NCBI GenBank assembly: GCA_964460905.1
Contig: CAYWRM010000014.1
Span: 32,021-96,020, forward strand
Direction: 5' to 3'
Length of the DNA stretch: 64,000 nt
From: GCA-002708315 sp964460905
Lineage (GTDB): Bacteria > Bacteroidota > Bacteroidia > Bacteroidales > F082
In this document: in pieces, positions 53,988 to 63,212 of the stretch
How the letters are laid out: every line of letters begins with the position of its first letter
How positions within the stretch are numbered: position 1 is the stretch's first letter
Translations under genes and position numbers: made by a program
Notes under the pieces: model-generated
Seen by the model: the letters and a program-made list of their open reading frames with translations, nothing else
Databases searched by the model: none
What the model was told of the DNA's origin: nothing

Positions 53988-56111
53988 CTAAAACTTTGGT
54001 TTCATCCCAAGATTGTACATTATAAAGCTATACATATCAGCAGCTTCACTAATTTGTTTATCGGTTGGTTTTCCGGCACCATGTCCTGCCTTTGTTTCAA
54101 CACGTATTAACACAGGGTTTTTTCCACTATTATATTCTTGCAAAGTTGCCATAAATTTAAATGTGTGAGCCGGTACTACACGATCATCATGATCTGCAGT
54201 AATCGCCATTGTTGCTGGATAGTCAACACCTTTTTTGATATTGTGTAATGGTGAATAACCTAGAAGATAATTAAACATTTCTTCATTGTCATCGCTACGT
54301 CCATAATCTGCAGCCCAGGCCCATCCTATTGTGAAATTGTGATAGCGGAGCATATCCATTACACCTACAATAGGAATTGCTACTTTAAACAGTTGGGGTT
54401 GTTGATTCATACAGGCACCCACTAGTAATCCCCCATTTGATCCACCAATTATTGCTAGTTTATCTGACGAAGTGTAATTATTTTTGATGAGATACTTTGC
54501 AGCATAAATAAAATCGTCAAATACATTTTGCTTTTGTAATAATGTTCCTGCTTCATGCCATTTTTCACCGTATTCGCCTCCACCTCTAAGGTTTGCCATA
54601 ACATAAATTCCACCCTGTTCAAGAAAAGCTGATCGGCTTATACTAAAACTTGGTGTTAAGCTGATGTTAAATCCACCGTACCCGTAAAGTATGGTTGGAT
54701 TGTTACCATCCATTTTGATTCCTTTTTTATGCACAATAAACATGGGTACTTTGGTGCCGTCTTTACTTTCGTAGAAAATTTGGCTTGTAACATAATTCTC
54801 AGGTTCAAAATCAACTTCTGATTTATGTATTAATTCTGATTTGCCTGTAGTGATATTGTACTTGTAAACACTTGATGGGAAAGTGAATGAAGTAAACCCA
54901 TAAAATGCTGTGTTTTTATTCTTTTCACCATTAAAACCTGATAACGTACCAATTGCTGGTAACTCAAATTCTCTAACAAATGTACCATCCACAGTATAAA
55001 AATATGCTTTACTACTGGCATCTTTTAAATATTGAGTGAATAATAATTCACCAACAAGGGAGGCATTCTCAAGTACATCATCTTTTTCAGGAATTACTAC
55101 TTTCCATTTTGCAGGGTCACTATTATCATATTTTGTTAGAACCAATTTCTTATTTGGTGCCTCATGATTTGTTAACATTAGCAGATTATCACCAATGTTA
55201 TCAATTATATTATAATCAAAATCAAACCCTTCTGCTATTTTCGTAAACTTAATATCGGTAAGCTCATGTAGTTTGGCAGCATAAAGTGCATTACCACTTG
55301 TGCTTTCTGTTTCTCCAATCAGTAAAAACTTCTCATCTTCAGTTAAATAAGCGTAAAAATTACGCAATGGTTGATCCTTGTCTTCAAAAATCAGCAAATC
55401 TTGTTTTTGTGGTGTTCCGAGTATGTGATAATAAACTTTATGAAAGCGATTTTGCCCTGAAAGCTCATCTCCTTCTTTTGGCTCATCATAGGAAGAATAG
55501 AAGAATCCTTCACCTTTCCAGCTGATACCTGAAAACTTAACCCAATTAATATGGTCACTTAGTGTTTTCCCGGTTTCAATGTTCATTATGTAAATCTCAT
55601 TCCAGTCGGAACCACCTCGTGAAATTCCGTAAGCAAGAAATTTGCCATTTTTGGAAATTCCCAATGATGAAAGTGCTACAGTTCCATCAGCAGACAACGT
55701 GTTGGGATCTAATAGTACTTTTGGTTCATCATCAAGGTTTTTCTGAATATATAATACACTCTGATTTTGAACCCCATTATTTTTAAAGAAAAAGTAATTA
55801 TTACCTTTATTGAAAGGAACACCGTATTTTGGATAATTCCATATTTTGGTTAATCGTTCTTTAAGCTGATCTCGAAACGGAATATCAGAAAGATAACTGT
55901 TTGTAACTTTATTTTCAGCTTCTACCCACTCAGCTGTTTCTTCAGAGTTGTCATCTTCAAGCCACCTGTATGGATCGGCTATTTTGTGACCAAAATATAC
56001 ATCCACACTGTCACCTTTGCTAGGTTTAGGGTAGTTTATTTTACTTTGCTGACTTGATGCTGATATTAGCATAAAACTCATTACTATTACTAAAATTAAT
56101 TTTGTTTTCAT
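53988..56111 (-). CDS. Prolyl oligopeptidase (S9A), exported
   Basis: The 707 residues begin with a signal peptide (LILVIVMSFMLISASS). The N-terminal part starts YPKPSKGDSVDVYFGHKIADP and continues as a beta-propeller (about 75-420) typical of prolyl oligopeptidase. The catalytic alpha/beta-hydrolase domain follows, with Ser in GGSNGGLL (S558), Asp in TADHDDRVVP (about 642) and His in GHGAGKP (H677). The family cuts short peptides after proline. It is probably periplasmic. The gene is about 140 bases upstream of the phosphate transporter on the same strand, with no other link. Confidence 0.95.
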   Translation of the reverse strand: MKTKLILVIVMSFMLISASSQQSKINYPKPSKGDSVDVYFGHKIADPYRWLEDDNSEETAEWVEAENKVTNSYLSDIPFRDQLKERLTKIWNYPKYGVPFNKGNNYFFFKNNGVQNQSVLYIQKNLDDEPKVLLDPNTLSADGTVALSSLGISKNGKFLAYGISRGGSDWNEIYIMNIETGKTLSDHINWVKFSGISWKGEGFFYSSYDEPKEGDELSGQNRFHKVYYHILGTPQKQDLLIFEDKDQPLRNFYAYLTEDEKFLLIGETESTSGNALYAAKLHELTDIKFTKIAEGFDFDYNIIDNIGDNLLMLTNHEAPNKKLVLTKYDNSDPAKWKVVIPEKDDVLENASLVGELLFTQYLKDASSKAYFYTVDGTFVREFELPAIGTLSGFNGEKNKNTAFYGFTSFTFPSSVYKYNITTGKSELIHKSEVDFEPENYVTSQIFYESKDGTKVPMFIVHKKGIKMDGNNPTILYGYGGFNISLTPSFSISRSAFLEQGGIYVMANLRGGGEYGEKWHEAGTLLQKQNVFDDFIYAAKYLIKNNYTSSDKLAIIGGSNGGLLVGACMNQQPQLFKVAIPIVGVMDMLRYHNFTIGWAWAADYGRSDDNEEMFNYLLGYSPLHNIKKGVDYPATMAITADHDDRVVPAHTFKFMATLQEYNSGKNPVLIRVETKAGHGAGKPTDKQISEAADMYSFIMYNLGMKPKF

Positions 56112-56282
56112 ATAATTTTATTTTTTAGTTGCAATATAATTAAAAAGAGGTAAAAGTAGACAGGTTAATTGAATTATACAAATTGATTAAGAAAAGATTA
56201 AAGTAGCAGGTTAATTTTTGTTAAATTGCCAACTGCTTTTATAAAAAATGTTTACCGATAGCAATATTGAGAGTTTATCTAA

Positions 56283-56290
56283 TATATTTG
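56283..56290 (+). promoter_or_regulatory. -7 promoter element of the ECF sigma gene
   Basis: TATATTTG matches TAnnTTTG about 58 bases before the ATG at 56348. No -33 match at standard spacing is visible. Confidence 0.45.
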
Positions 56291-56347
56291 CATGAAAGAA
56301 TAGGGAATTGAAATACACCCAATAAATACTTGCGATCACTAGCCATA

Positions 56348-56938
56348 ATGAAGCGAAAATTGTCTATTAAACAAAAACGAAGTCGTAAATTTCAGTTTGA
56401 GAACGATCAGGGTCTTTGGCGCATATTAAGAAATGGTAATCCTGTAGCATTAAACAGATTATTTATTAAGTATTATAGCGATCTGTATTTCTATGGTTTG
56501 AAACTGGTTGGTAACAACAACCGGGTTTCTGATGCCATCCAGGATGTATTTGCAAACATTTGGGAAACAAGAAAAGGGACTTCAGAAGTTAACCATGTAA
56601 AAGCATACCTGTTTGTAGCCTTACGAAATAACCTGTTAAGGGTAAACCCCAAAGATATTTTAAATAGTAATGATTATGATGTTTGTCAAAATAGTGATTT
56701 TTGTTTTGACATATCACCGGAAGATATTTACATTGATAACGAATTAAAATTAGGAAAAATAAGAATAATTGAAGAATTGTTATCAGGTTTGTCACCAAAA
56801 CAAAGAGAAATAATTTATTTAAAATTCTATAGTAACTATTCTAATATTGAAATTAGCAGTATATTATCTATCAAACCACAATCGGTTGCAAACTTGCTTA
56901 CACGAACAATCAATAAATTACGTAAGAAGAAGCCTTAA
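56348..56938 (+). CDS. ECF RNA polymerase sigma factor (FecI-like)
   Basis: The protein has 196 residues from the ATG at 56348; the frame is open to a TTG at 56330. Sigma region 2 is visible as LFIKYYSDLYFYGLKLVGN with AIQDVFANIWE, and region 4 as LSPKQREIIYLKFYSNYSNIEI with SIKPQSVANLLTRTI (helix-turn-helix). It lacks any extra C-terminal domain. Its neighbours are a FecR-type anti-sigma factor and a SusC with an STN domain, the classical trans-envelope signalling set for polysaccharide uptake in Bacteroidota. It probably activates the susC-susD genes downstream. Confidence 0.93.
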   Translation: MKRKLSIKQKRSRKFQFENDQGLWRILRNGNPVALNRLFIKYYSDLYFYGLKLVGNNNRVSDAIQDVFANIWETRKGTSEVNHVKAYLFVALRNNLLRVNPKDILNSNDYDVCQNSDFCFDISPEDIYIDNELKLGKIRIIEELLSGLSPKQREIIYLKFYSNYSNIEISSILSIKPQSVANLLTRTINKLRKKKP

Positions 56939-57054
56939 TTCAACCACCTTGTAATTAGCCAGCAGATATTTTCTCTGATTTTTTTTAAATTTATCATAAT
57001 AAATGAGTATAAAACTTAAAATAATTACTCTATGTAGATATAAATGATAAAAAT

Positions 57055-58080
57055 ATGCATTACGAAGATTACGAATTTGATGATTTTATTTCTGATGATT
57101 CTTTCATCAATTTTGCTACCGGCAAAAAGCGACTTGATGTAACAATGTGGGAGAAAAGACTTTCTCTTAATCCAAAAAATAAACAAATTGCCCTAGAAAC
57201 AAAAGTGCTAATTCATAACCTACGATTTAAAAAGCAAAACCTTTCAGATGAGTTTATATCGAAGGAATGGTTTAAATTGAGTAACAAACTTAATTTAAGC
57301 GAAGTTAACAGCCCGGTAGTTAAGAATTCGATTTTCAAAAAGAGTATATGGCAATATACAGCGGCTGCTATTTTGATTCTGTTTTTCGTATGTACAATCT
57401 ATTTTCTGAATTCAACTCCTAAATGTGATAAAGAAATAACTTATAGCGAGATTGATGTACCAAAGGCTGAAATTAAGAGCAAATTACTTCCTGATGGCAC
57501 CTTAGTTTTCATTAACTCAGATTCTAAATTAAAATACAAAAACTGTTTTGGTGAAGAGCAGCGAGAGATTTTTCTTGAGGGAGAAGCTTTTTTTGATGTT
57601 AAATATAATGCAGAAAAGCCTTTTATAGTTCACACGAAGGACAAGGATATTACAGTTTTAGGAACAGCATTTAATGTTTCTGCCTACCCTGATGAAAATA
57701 TTTTTAGTGCTTCTCTTGAGCGAGGTAAAATTTCTGTTTCACATAATACTGAAAATGAAGTAGAACTGCAAGAAAATCAAACATACTTATATAATAGGAA
57801 TACCAATAAATCAAAAATCGAAGAAACTCCGGATATTGAATCTTATTCATCATGGAAAGACGGAAAAATTGTTTTCAGAAATCAACGGTTTATTGACATA
57901 ATACGAAAACTGGAACGTTCGCATAATGTGATATTTAGTTTACAAAATGAGCAACTTGGTGATTACAGATTCACAGGTACTTTTACTATCGATAACAATA
58001 TTAATACCATATTGGAAGTAATAATGCTTCCAACAGCGTTTAATTATAAAATTTTATCAGATACGATTGTTATATATTAA
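57055..58080 (+). CDS. FecR-type anti-sigma factor
   Basis: The 341 residues have a cytosolic N-terminal part (about 1-95), one transmembrane helix (about 100-118), a periplasmic FecR domain (about 145-245, with PDGTLVFINSDSKLKY, EGEAFFDVKY and VLGTAFNVSAY) and a C-terminal DUF4974-like STN-related domain (about 260-341). It would hold the ECF sigma inactive and receive a signal from the STN domain of the downstream SusC. It lies about 115 bases after the sigma gene. Confidence 0.93.
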   Translation: MHYEDYEFDDFISDDSFINFATGKKRLDVTMWEKRLSLNPKNKQIALETKVLIHNLRFKKQNLSDEFISKEWFKLSNKLNLSEVNSPVVKNSIFKKSIWQYTAAAILILFFVCTIYFLNSTPKCDKEITYSEIDVPKAEIKSKLLPDGTLVFINSDSKLKYKNCFGEEQREIFLEGEAFFDVKYNAEKPFIVHTKDKDITVLGTAFNVSAYPDENIFSASLERGKISVSHNTENEVELQENQTYLYNRNTNKSKIEETPDIESYSSWKDGKIVFRNQRFIDIIRKLERSHNVIFSLQNEQLGDYRFTGTFTIDNNINTILEVIMLPTAFNYKILSDTIVIY

Positions 58081-58143
58081 CATTAACTGGTAATATGCAT
58101 ATAAAAGAACAAAAATAAATATACTGTGAACTAAATTGTAATC

Positions 58144-58171
58144 CACCATCTTTTACAGTTTAAAGGTGATG
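58144..58171 (+). other. Hairpin in the SusC leader
   Basis: CACCATCTTT (58144-58153) pairs with AAAGGTGATG (58162-58171), ten pairs with one mismatch and one G-T. It lies about 40 bases before the SusC ATG at 58211. It may be a regulatory structure, or chance. Confidence 0.3.
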
Positions 58172-58210
58172 TGTCGTAAAATAAATTGTGATTTAAATAA
58201 ATGATTGATT

Positions 58211-61200
58211 ATGAATAATATTTATCCATTAGTAAAATTACCTTGCCGGTATTTACTACTATTAGTTTTTACCTTTTATTTTGTTTTCTTATCAGGAATT
58301 TCTGTTGCTCAAGGTGATAAGACCAACGATATTAAAACGCTTCAAGAACTGTTTCAGTATATTGAAAATCAGGGTGAATACAAAATTTTCTATCAAAATG
58401 ATAAGGTTGATGTAAATAAAAAAATAATCATTGATCAGAACCAAACTAATACTGTAAAGCTACTGGAACAAGCACTGGAAAGTTTAGGTTTAAGTTTCAA
58501 AATTGTAAAAAACCAAATTGTGATAATGCCAATAACAGATGTTGTAGCACAAGAAGAAGAAACAAAAGTGAAGGGGCTAATTACTGATGGAACAGGTGAA
58601 TCATTAATTGGTGTTACTATTGTAATAAAAGGAACAACAATTGGGACGGTTAGTGGTATAGATGGCGATTATGAGTTGGAAGTCAACAGCTCATACGATA
58701 CACTTGTTTTTTCTTACATTGGTTTTGAAAAAATTACTCAACCCATCAATGGGCGAACTGAAATAAATGTAATTATGAGAATGGCCGCATTTGCTTTGGA
58801 TGAAGTAGTTGCAATTGGTTATGGTATAAAAAAGCAAACTGATATAATTGGTGCAGTTTCTGTAGTTAATTCAAAAGAGATATCCGCATTGCCGGTTTCA
58901 AATGTATCTGAAGCCTTACAAGGAAAGGCAACTGGTGTGAGTGTTACACAAAATTCAGGTGCTCCCGGTTCCGGAACGTCAATTCGAATAAGAGGTACTG
59001 GAACAATTAATAATAATTCTCCTTTGTTTGTAATCGATGGAGTGCCAACTAAAGATGCAAATACTGTATCCCCTGCTGATATTGAATCCATTTCAATTTT
59101 GAAAGATGCTGCAGCATCTTCAATTTTTGGTTCAAGAGCATCAAACGGTGTTATAATAATTACTACAAAGAAGGGAAAAGAGGGTAGTATGAATATTAAT
59201 TTTAATACTTACACTGGTTTACAAGTAGCAGGTAACTTAACAGAGATGTGTGATAAAAATCAATATATAGAATTATATAATGAAGCTGCCACAAATGATA
59301 ATGAAGCTGCCACACATGATTTACGGTCGCTTATTCCAAACGGAATGGCTGATACATCGGCGAATACGAATTGGTGGAATGAAATATTCCGACCTGCTAT
59401 TATTACATCTACGGATATAAGTGTAAGCGGTGGTAGTAAGAAAATCAATTATATTGTTTCCGGTAACTACTTTTATCAGGATGGCATAATACTTAACTCA
59501 GGATACGACAGATATTCATTTAGGTCAAGCATTAATAGCGAATTATCAAAAAAAGTTAATATAGGTACAAACATTGGTTTGTCGAGTGCTACAACAGATC
59601 AGGTTGGAAGTTCTGGTGATGGTTATGGCGGAAATGGTGGTAGTGTTGTGCGTTATGCATTTTTCCGCACACCATTATACCCTGTTTATGATAGCCGTGG
59701 TGATTATATTGATTATTATCCTGATGCAGCCCAATATCTGGGAGATGGGTACAATCCTGTTGGCTTTGCTGAGAAATATGACTGGAAAATTAAAGAACAC
59801 AGGTTGTTGGCAAATATTTTTCTTAACTGGAAAATTACCGATCACCTGACTTTTAGAACTGATTATGGAATTGATTATCTAAATGTTGGCAGCAAAAGAT
59901 TTAATGAAAACTGGGGCTATCAGGGTAGGATAAATAATCCGAACACACTGGAGCAGGTGTCAACTACAGGGTCGGAACAAACATGGAAAAACACATTAAC
60001 TTACGATAGAATTTTCAATGAAAAACACAATTTGAATGTGTTAGCAGGAGTTGAAGCAATTCAAAGTATTTTGGTTGGACAATCCGGGTCAGCACAAAAT
60101 TTTCCTGATCAAATACCAAGTCTTCGATATCTTATAAATGGAACTACTAACCAACGTGTTGACGGGTGGCAATCCAGTTGGACTTTATTATCATTTTTTG
60201 GTCGTGTATCATATGATTATAATGGTAAATATTACGGTGAGGTTGTTTTACGAAGGGATGGTTCATCACGTTTTGGAAGCAATTACCCCTGGGCATTCTT
60301 TCCTGCGGCAGCTTTAGGTTGGAGAATAGACAAAGAAGCATTCCTGAGCGATGTCCAATTTCTTTCATATTTGAAGTTGCGCGTAAGTGCGGGGATTTTG
60401 GGTAACCAGGAAATTGGAGATTACAGCTTTGCCTCTTTTATAACACCTGGATCTTATTATCCTTTTGGAAACACCTCTTTATCAGGTTATTATTTGTCAA
60501 TATATGGAAATGAAAATCTCCGATGGGAAAGTCAAACCCAAATAGATGCTGGTTTTGATCTGGGATTATTTGAAGACAAGTTATTTTTAGTTTTCGATTA
60601 TTTTAATAAAATAACCGATGATGTACTTATACGTGCCCCCTTACCACCTAGCAGTGGCAGCGCAACTCCTCCATATATCAATGCCGGTAAAATTAAAAAT
60701 AGCGGAATTGAGGTGGAAGTAACTTATAAAAACAAAATAGGTAAGCTACAATATAACTTAGGTTTTGTTTTCTCTCACATTAAAAATGAAGTACTCGACC
60801 TTTACAGAGACAATCCTATTCCTGCCGGTAGAATAGACAATGGAATATCTGCAACACTTACCGAAGTAGGTCAACCCATTGGCTCCTTTTATTTATACGA
60901 GATGGAAGGAATTTTTCAGGATGAAACTGACATTTTTACTCACGCTTTTCAAGGTAATGCCATTGAACCTGGTGATGTTAAATATAAAGATATAAGTGGG
61001 CCTGATGGATTTCCTGATGGTGTAATCAATCCATATGACCGCGCGCATGTTGGAAGCCCGATACCTGATTATACATTAGGATTTAATTTAAATATGAATT
61101 ACAAAAAATGGGATTTCATACTTTTTGTCGAGGGAGTTTATGGAAATGAAATTTATTGGCAGGCGGCTCAGGATATAGAAGGGTTTTATCGGGCATTTAA

Positions 61201-61579
61201 TGTTACCAAAAGAGTATATGATGGCAGGTGGACTGGTCCGGGCACTAGCAATGATCAACCACGAGTTTCATGGACCGGAGCAACAAACAACGCAAAGCCA
61301 TCCACACGTTTCCTTTTCGATGGTTCATACTTGCGTTTAAAAAATGTTAATATTGGTTATACATTTAATAATATTGGTAATCAGAAAACTTTGATAAAGT
61401 CACTTAGGATTTATCTAAGTGCACAAAACCTGCTCACATTTACAAAATATCCGGGACTTGACCCGGAAATGCAAACCAGTAATAATTCTACAGACGAGGG
61501 TGATTTGGCTAAAGGTATTGATTGGGGAACATACCCGGTAGCAAAAGTATATACATTAGGAATTAATATGAGCTTTTAA
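58211..61579 (+). CDS. SusC/RagA TonB-dependent outer-membrane transporter with STN domain
   Basis: The protein has 1122 residues from the ATG at 58211; the two codons before it (TTG ATT) are a less likely start. A signal peptide is followed by an STN domain (about 40-115, LQELFQYIENQGEYKIFYQ), a CarboxypepD_reg-like Ig domain (about 122-195, VKGLITDGTGESLIGVTIVI), a plug domain (VVAIGYGIKKQTDIIGAVS, then LQGKATGVSVTQNSG and IRIRGTGTINNNSPLFVIDG) and a beta-barrel ending YTLGINMSF. It imports glycan oligomers with the SusD lipoprotein, powered by TonB. The STN domain connects it with FecR. A 21-bp in-frame tandem duplication lies at 59279-59320. Confidence 0.95.
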   Translation: MNNIYPLVKLPCRYLLLLVFTFYFVFLSGISVAQGDKTNDIKTLQELFQYIENQGEYKIFYQNDKVDVNKKIIIDQNQTNTVKLLEQALESLGLSFKIVKNQIVIMPITDVVAQEEETKVKGLITDGTGESLIGVTIVIKGTTIGTVSGIDGDYELEVNSSYDTLVFSYIGFEKITQPINGRTEINVIMRMAAFALDEVVAIGYGIKKQTDIIGAVSVVNSKEISALPVSNVSEALQGKATGVSVTQNSGAPGSGTSIRIRGTGTINNNSPLFVIDGVPTKDANTVSPADIESISILKDAAASSIFGSRASNGVIIITTKKGKEGSMNINFNTYTGLQVAGNLTEMCDKNQYIELYNEAATNDNEAATHDLRSLIPNGMADTSANTNWWNEIFRPAIITSTDISVSGGSKKINYIVSGNYFYQDGIILNSGYDRYSFRSSINSELSKKVNIGTNIGLSSATTDQVGSSGDGYGGNGGSVVRYAFFRTPLYPVYDSRGDYIDYYPDAAQYLGDGYNPVGFAEKYDWKIKEHRLLANIFLNWKITDHLTFRTDYGIDYLNVGSKRFNENWGYQGRINNPNTLEQVSTTGSEQTWKNTLTYDRIFNEKHNLNVLAGVEAIQSILVGQSGSAQNFPDQIPSLRYLINGTTNQRVDGWQSSWTLLSFFGRVSYDYNGKYYGEVVLRRDGSSRFGSNYPWAFFPAAALGWRIDKEAFLSDVQFLSYLKLRVSAGILGNQEIGDYSFASFITPGSYYPFGNTSLSGYYLSIYGNENLRWESQTQIDAGFDLGLFEDKLFLVFDYFNKITDDVLIRAPLPPSSGSATPPYINAGKIKNSGIEVEVTYKNKIGKLQYNLGFVFSHIKNEVLDLYRDNPIPAGRIDNGISATLTEVGQPIGSFYLYEMEGIFQDETDIFTHAFQGNAIEPGDVKYKDISGPDGFPDGVINPYDRAHVGSPIPDYTLGFNLNMNYKKWDFILFVEGVYGNEIYWQAAQDIEGFYRAFNVTKRVYDGRWTGPGTSNDQPRVSWTGATNNAKPSTRFLFDGSYLRLKNVNIGYTFNNIGNQKTLIKSLRIYLSAQNLLTFTKYPGLDPEMQTSNNSTDEGDLAKGIDWGTYPVAKVYTLGINMSF
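59279..59320 (+). repeat. 21-bp in-frame tandem duplication in susC
   Basis: Units at 59279-59299 and 59300-59320 differ at one base. They encode NEAATND and NEAATHD, early in the beta-barrel region. The near identity suggests a recent event. Confidence 0.8.
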
Positions 61580-61590
61580 AATATAATAAG

Positions 61591-63111
61591 ATGAAAAAAT
61601 ATTTAATAATCACTATAGCAATTTTTTCCTTAACAACTTCTTGCAAGAAGTTCCTCGATGAACAACCACAAGGATTATATCCTACTTCCGAGTTTTTTAA
61701 AACCGAGAGTCATGCAAAGCTAGCTATCGATGCATGTTACGAACCACTTTCTTTTGCAAATTCAAATAACCGTTTGTGGGTTGTAGCCGATGTTGTTTCA
61801 AATGATGCTGTTAAGGGAGGTTTCCCGGGAGATCAGGCTGATATTGAATTAATTGACAACTTCCTGATATATGAAGATAACGGAAACTTAATTACGATAT
61901 GGAGTATTTATTATGAAGGAATTTCGCGATGCAATATGGTATTAAAACATGTGCCCGATATCGATATGGACGAGGCATTGAAAAACAGGATTCTTGGTGA
62001 AGCATCATTTCTAAGGGGATATTTTTATTATCAATTATGTAATATCTATGGAAATGTACCCGTTGTTCTTGAACCATTGGCACCTGAAGAAATGCAGATA
62101 CCAAATTCGCCACAAAATGAAGTATATGAGCTTGTTGAATCTGATTTTATCTCAGCATTTGATTTTATGACTCTTGCAATCCAACAAAATCCTAGCGTAT
62201 ATCCAACTACAGAATTAGGTAGAGCTACACCCGGAGCTGCAAAAGCATTGTTGGCTAAAACATACTTATTTGAAGAAAAATGGGAAGATGCAGCAATAAT
62301 TGCCGAAGAAACTGCATCTTACGGATATTCGTTAATGTCGGTTTATCAGCATAATTTTAATGTAAATTTTGATAACAATAACGAGCAAATATTTCAGATC
62401 CAACACATGTCAGAACAAAGCCCGGTTCAGGGAAGCAGGCTAAACCAGTGGTTGGCTCCCCGCGAACAAAATGGTTATGGTTTTAATGAACCAACACAAA
62501 ACTTTGTTGATGAATTTGAGATGACCATCGACAGTATTTATGACCCACGTCTTGATTATACTCTTGGAAGAGAAGGACACCTTTGGTTTGATAATGTACC
62601 TTACGACACTATATGGTCGTCAACTGGTTACAACCAGAAAAAAACCCTTCAGCCATTATCTGAAATACCAGCAAGTACAAAAGGTGATGCTAATTTAAAT
62701 TTCACAGTCATTCGATTTGCTGAAGTGTTGCTTATTAAAGCAGAAGCTTTGTGCGAAATGGGAAATACAGCAGAAGCACTTATTCCCTTAAACAAAGTAA
62801 GAAAACGAGCACGCGAAAGCTATTTGTTCGATACTAACCTACCTGGTTACGACACAATTCCGGAAGGATTGTTGCCAGATGTAACAACTACCGATAAAGT
62901 TAATTTATTGGCTGCAATACGACATGAAAGACGTGTGGAATTCGGATTTGAGAGCATGCGCTATTTTGATATTATTCGCTACGGAAAGGAGTATGCTAAT
63001 AGCGCATTTATTGATAAAGATAACTTTATTTATGAAATTCATAGAATATTCCCTATTCCACAATCGGAAATAGAGACAAATAGAAATATTGATCAAAACT
63101 TTGGATATTAA
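61591..63111 (+). CDS. SusD/RagB outer-membrane lipoprotein
   Basis: The 506 residues start with a lipoprotein signal (LIITIAIFSLTTSC, lipidated C18) and show the SusD family pattern: KKFLDEQPQGLYPTSEFFKTE at the mature N-terminus, GEASFLRGYFYYQLCNIYGNVPV in the TPR-like helices, and the C-terminal RKRARESYLFDT and RHERRVEFGFESMRYFDIIRYG. It binds glycan at the cell surface as the lid of the SusC barrel. It is 11 bases after susC. The sugar specificity cannot be read from the sequence. Confidence 0.96.
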   Translation: MKKYLIITIAIFSLTTSCKKFLDEQPQGLYPTSEFFKTESHAKLAIDACYEPLSFANSNNRLWVVADVVSNDAVKGGFPGDQADIELIDNFLIYEDNGNLITIWSIYYEGISRCNMVLKHVPDIDMDEALKNRILGEASFLRGYFYYQLCNIYGNVPVVLEPLAPEEMQIPNSPQNEVYELVESDFISAFDFMTLAIQQNPSVYPTTELGRATPGAAKALLAKTYLFEEKWEDAAIIAEETASYGYSLMSVYQHNFNVNFDNNNEQIFQIQHMSEQSPVQGSRLNQWLAPREQNGYGFNEPTQNFVDEFEMTIDSIYDPRLDYTLGREGHLWFDNVPYDTIWSSTGYNQKKTLQPLSEIPASTKGDANLNFTVIRFAEVLLIKAEALCEMGNTAEALIPLNKVRKRARESYLFDTNLPGYDTIPEGLLPDVTTTDKVNLLAAIRHERRVEFGFESMRYFDIIRYGKEYANSAFIDKDNFIYEIHRIFPIPQSEIETNRNIDQNFGY

Positions 63112-63212
63112 AGTAAGGAAGTAATCTTGCGACTATACCGGGGTAAAGAAAAAAATAAATACAAAGTGTATTTGTACAATCAATTAAATATTTATTAACT
63201 AATATTATTATC

